Assembly: GCA_023415075.1 (NCBI GenBank)
Contig: JAEZLU010000041.1
Location: 1 to 7,198, forward strand
Direction of reading: 5' to 3'
DNA: 7,198 bases
From: Bacillota bacterium
Lineage (GTDB): Bacteria; Bacillota; Negativicutes; Sporomusales; UBA7701
Part shown: one piece after another, positions 5,472 through 7,198 of the stretch
How positions within the stretch are numbered: position 1 is the stretch's first letter
Layout: each line of letters begins with the position of its first letter
The notes under the pieces: generated by a model
Told to the model about the DNA's origin: nothing
The model's input: the letters and a program-made list of their open reading frames with translations, nothing else
Databases searched by the model: none
Position numbers and translations under genes: made by a program

Positions 5472-6322
5472 AGAAACGCTACGCTTTTTTCCCGGGCTGC
5501 GTCCTCGAACAGGCCGCCGCCGAGTGCCGCCAGGCTACTGAGGCCGTGCTGGCGAGGCTCGGGGTCGAGCTTGTGGAGATACCGGGCTGGAGCTGCTGCG
5601 GCGCCAGCCATGTCCAGGATATTGACGAAAAAGGGGTGCTGGCGGCCAACGCCCGCAACCTGGCGCTGGCCGAGGCCAGCGGCCTGCCGGTGCTGACCGT
5701 CTGCAGCACCTGCACGCTGATGCTGCGCAAGGCCAAGCAGGAGCTGGACGGCGGCGCCAAGGACGAGGTCAACCGCTATCTGGCGGCCGGCGGCCTGGAG
5801 TATAAGGGCACGGTCGAGGTCACCCACCTGCTGTGGGAACTGGCCGGCGACGTCGACGCCTGGGCCGCTGGTGTGACGCGGCCGCTTAACGGCCTTAAGG
5901 TATCGCCCTTCTACGGCTGCCATACTATCCGGCCGCCGAAGGTGCAGACTTTCGAGAATGCCCTGGCGCCGACAAGCATCGAGCGGATCATCGCCGCCCT
6001 GGGAGCCGAGGCGGTGCCGACGCCTGAACGGCTGAAGTGCTGCGGTTTCCACGCCGTCTACCCGGCTGCCGGCGATGTCCTCAAGATGACGGCCCGGGCG
6101 GCCGAAGGGGCGCTGGCCGCCAAGGCTGACTGCCTGGTGACGCCCTGCCCGCTGTGCCAGATGCAACTCGATATGTACCAGCCGGATGCCGGCGTGGCCG
6201 GCGAAATGCCGTGCCTGCACCTAGCCCAACTGGTCGGCCTGGGGCTCGGGCTGCCGGCAGCCGCTCTCGGCCTAAGCCGCCACGTCGTCGCCGCCGGTCT
6301 GGGCGGCCGCTTCGCCGGCTAG
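5468..6322 (+). CDS. HdrB/SdhE-like subunit with two CCG domains (284 aa)
   Basis: This subunit stands where other succinate dehydrogenases have a cytochrome b membrane anchor. It carries two complete cysteine-rich CCG motifs (Pfam CCG family): C11-x31-C43-C44-G-x33-C79-x2-C82, and C151-x39-C191-C192-G-x33-C227-x2-C230, with an additional C222. In HdrB of heterodisulfide reductase such motifs hold two noncubane [4Fe-4S] clusters that handle thiol/disulfide chemistry; in SdhE/MfrE of type E enzymes they face the quinone pool. No transmembrane helix or haem-ligand pattern is present. The Leu/Ala/Gly-rich C-terminus (LHLAQLVGLGLGLPAAAL then GLSRHVV) resembles the normal family tail and at most could attach peripherally to the membrane. 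In methanogen TfrB this module is fused to the iron-sulfur subunit; here it is a separate chain. The GTG start overlaps the upstream TGA by 4 bases, so the three genes form one coupled operon. Electron donor (menaquinol, dithiol or a redox partner) is not shown by the window. Confidence 0.93.
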   Translation: MKKRYAFFPGCVLEQAAAECRQATEAVLARLGVELVEIPGWSCCGASHVQDIDEKGVLAANARNLALAEASGLPVLTVCSTCTLMLRKAKQELDGGAKDEVNRYLAAGGLEYKGTVEVTHLLWELAGDVDAWAAGVTRPLNGLKVSPFYGCHTIRPPKVQTFENALAPTSIERIIAALGAEAVPTPERLKCCGFHAVYPAAGDVLKMTARAAEGALAAKADCLVTPCPLCQMQLDMYQPDAGVAGEMPCLHLAQLVGLGLGLPAAALGLSRHVVAAGLGGRFAG

Positions 6323-6341
6323 GCGGACGCGCGCGAAAAGG

Positions 6342-6379
6342 AAAAATCCTGCAGGGCCTATGGTCTTGCAGGATTTTTT
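6342..6379 (+). terminator. Rho-independent terminator of the fumarate reductase operon
   Basis: A perfect 12-bp stem pairs 6342-6353 (AAAAATCCTGCA) with 6367-6378 (TGCAGGATTTTT) around a 13-base loop, ending in six T residues (6374-6379). The stem begins 19 bases after the stop codon of the CCG subunit gene. The A-tract on the 5' side gives it a symmetrical form that could also act on the opposite strand, though no minus-strand gene needs it. Confidence 0.93.
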
Positions 6380-6380
6380 G

Positions 6381-6409
6381 TCGACGGGTGGGAATTGTTA
6401 AGATATATG
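6381..6409 (+). promoter_or_regulatory. Candidate promoter for the aldolase gene
   Basis: TCGACG at 6381-6386 (4/6 to the -35 box) and TATATG at 6404-6409 (4/6 to the -10 box) are separated by 17 bases, directly after the T-tract of the terminator. The stretch 6391-6424 is the most AT-rich part of this gap. The terminator in front means the aldolase gene needs its own promoter somewhere here. Confidence 0.35.
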
Positions 6410-6425
6410 GAAAAATAAATCCAAT

Positions 6426-6431
6426 GGAGTG
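6426..6431 (+). promoter_or_regulatory. Ribosome binding site that sets the TTG start of the aldolase
   Basis: GGAGTG at 6426-6431 is 6 bases before TTG at 6438-6440. No in-frame ATG or GTG lies in a suitable place, and the TTG gives an N-terminus (MFKLQGAYAPIPTPF) that fits the aldolase family exactly. Confidence 0.75.
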
Positions 6432-6437
6432 ATTGCG

Positions 6438-7198
6438 TTGTTTAAACTGCAAGGCGCTTACGCGCCCATCCCGACGCCCTTCGAGGCTAACGAGGCGATT
6501 GCCTACGGCAAGCTTAAGGAAAACCTGGCCAAATGGGCCGCCTCTCGCCTGGACGGCCTGGTGGTCTGCGGCTCGAACGGCGAGTTCCCGCTGCTGGACG
6601 AGGCCGAGAAGGTCGAGCTGTTTGCCTTCGCCCGCAAAAATTTCCCGGCCGGCCGCGGTATCATTGCCGGCACCGGCTGCGAGTCGCTGCAGGCCACTCT
6701 CCGGCTGACCCGCAAGGCGGCCGAGGTCGGCTGCGACGCCGCCCTGGTCGTCACCCCCTGGTACTACAAGGGCGGCATGAACAACGATGTGCTCAAGGCC
6801 TACTTCAGCCAACTGGCCGACGCCTCGCCCATCCCGGTCATCCTCTACAACATGCCCCGCAACACCGGGGTGGAGATGAACTCGGCCCTGATCTGCGAGC
6901 TGTCCAGGCACCAGAACATCATCGGCATCAAGGACAGCAGCGGCAACATCGTCCAGATCGCCGAGACCATCAAGGGCGCCGACAAGAATTTCGCGGTGTT
7001 CGCCGGCTCGACCAGTTTCCTGTACGCGTCGCTGATGCTGGGGGCGGCCGGCGGTACGATGGCCCTGGCCAACGTCATCCCCGACAAGTGCGTCGAGATC
7101 ATCGACCTCTATAAGAAGGGCGACGCGGCCAAGGCCCAGGCGCTGCAGCTGTCGCTCCTCGACATCAACGCCGCCGTGACTTCGAAGTTCGGTATCGG
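6438..7198 (+). CDS. DapA/NAL-superfamily class I aldolase, probably 4-hydroxy-2-oxoglutarate aldolase-like; C-terminus outside the window
   Basis: Cytoplasmic Schiff-base aldolase, 253 codons visible without a stop and open at the right edge; family length is about 290-300. It starts at a TTG. The (beta/alpha)8 barrel landmarks are APIPTPF (9-15), GSNGEFP (45-51), TPWYY (106-110), YNMPRNTG with catalytic Tyr137, IKDSSG with Schiff-base Lys165, and AGSTSF. True DapA has GTTGE and an Arg in its YNVPSRTG motif that binds aspartate semialdehyde; here these are GSNGE and Asn142, arguing against dihydrodipicolinate synthase. From memory, human HOGA1 shares GSNGEFP, GCES-QAT, TP-YY, SPIPV-LY and NTG, and its Ser77, Asn78, Tyr168, Lys196 and Ser198 fall on S46, N47, Y137, K165 and S167 with a constant offset of 31. 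The likely reaction is cleavage of 4-hydroxy-2-oxoglutarate to pyruvate and glyoxylate; another 2-oxo-acid or oxaloacetate decarboxylation is possible. A terminator separates it from the fumarate reductase operon, so co-regulation is not shown. Confidence 0.85.
   Translation, partial: MFKLQGAYAPIPTPFEANEAIAYGKLKENLAKWAASRLDGLVVCGSNGEFPLLDEAEKVELFAFARKNFPAGRGIIAGTGCESLQATLRLTRKAAEVGCDAALVVTPWYYKGGMNNDVLKAYFSQLADASPIPVILYNMPRNTGVEMNSALICELSRHQNIIGIKDSSGNIVQIAETIKGADKNFAVFAGSTSFLYASLMLGAAGGTMALANVIPDKCVEIIDLYKKGDAAKAQALQLSLLDINAAVTSKFGI

Noticed and set aside
5216..6220. 334-codon minus-strand open frame across the iron-sulfur and CCG subunit genes
   Set aside because: It is antisense to two genes confirmed by cysteine motifs, has no ribosome binding site and no recognisable domain.
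6081..6911. 276-codon minus-strand open frame spanning the end of the CCG subunit gene, the terminator and the aldolase start
   Set aside because: It runs through a strong terminator and two well-supported plus-strand genes, and its product shows no family features.
6438..7198. Dihydrodipicolinate synthase (dapA)
   Set aside because: The GTTGE motif and the substrate-binding Arg after YN-P are both replaced (GSNGE, Asn142), and no lysine-pathway gene is visible nearby.

Overview
The window is GC-rich bacterial DNA with tight operons, short intergenic regions and Rho-independent terminators ending in U-tracts. An envelope-spanning efflux-type adaptor sits beside an anchorless, anaerobic-type fumarate reductase. 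Together with the style of the exported protein, this suggests an anaerobic, outer-membrane-bearing Firmicute (Negativicutes/Sporomusaceae-like). That placement is inference from gene content and remembered family resemblance; no rRNA or marker gene is present.

Layout. Bases 1-156 are the 3' end of a polar amino acid ABC transporter ATPase, closed by a strong terminator (160-193). A promoter-bearing gap leads to an exported protein of unknown function (382-1446, +). It converges with, and overlaps by 7 bp, a lone HlyD/RND-type membrane fusion protein on the minus strand (1440-2534). A 265-bp divergent region separates that gene from a translationally coupled three-gene operon (2800-6322, +). 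The operon encodes a fumarate reductase/succinate dehydrogenase flavoprotein, an iron-sulfur subunit, and a separate HdrB-like subunit with two CCG motifs. A perfect 12-bp-stem terminator (6342-6379) closes the operon. The last gene (6438 to beyond the end, +, TTG start) encodes a DapA/NAL-superfamily aldolase whose active site matches 4-hydroxy-2-oxoglutarate aldolase better than DapA.

How the genes work together. The three-gene operon has the composition of type E succinate:quinone oxidoreductases, of Mfr (methylmenaquinol:fumarate reductase) and of methanogen thiol:fumarate reductase. Three details stand out. The flavoprotein has Ala where the covalent-FAD His is expected. The iron-sulfur subunit has four cysteines at the usual [3Fe-4S] site. 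No subunit has a membrane anchor or export signal. Together these point to a cytoplasmic enzyme working mainly as a fumarate reductase, with an electron donor that the window does not reveal. The aldolase would make pyruvate plus a second oxo-acid (glyoxylate if the HOGA assignment holds), so it may feed the same C4/C3 metabolism, but it has its own transcription signals.

No tRNA, rRNA, CRISPR array, insertion sequence or phage gene was seen. The fumarate reductase variant is unusual but belongs to a recognisable class; I see no wholly new system here.
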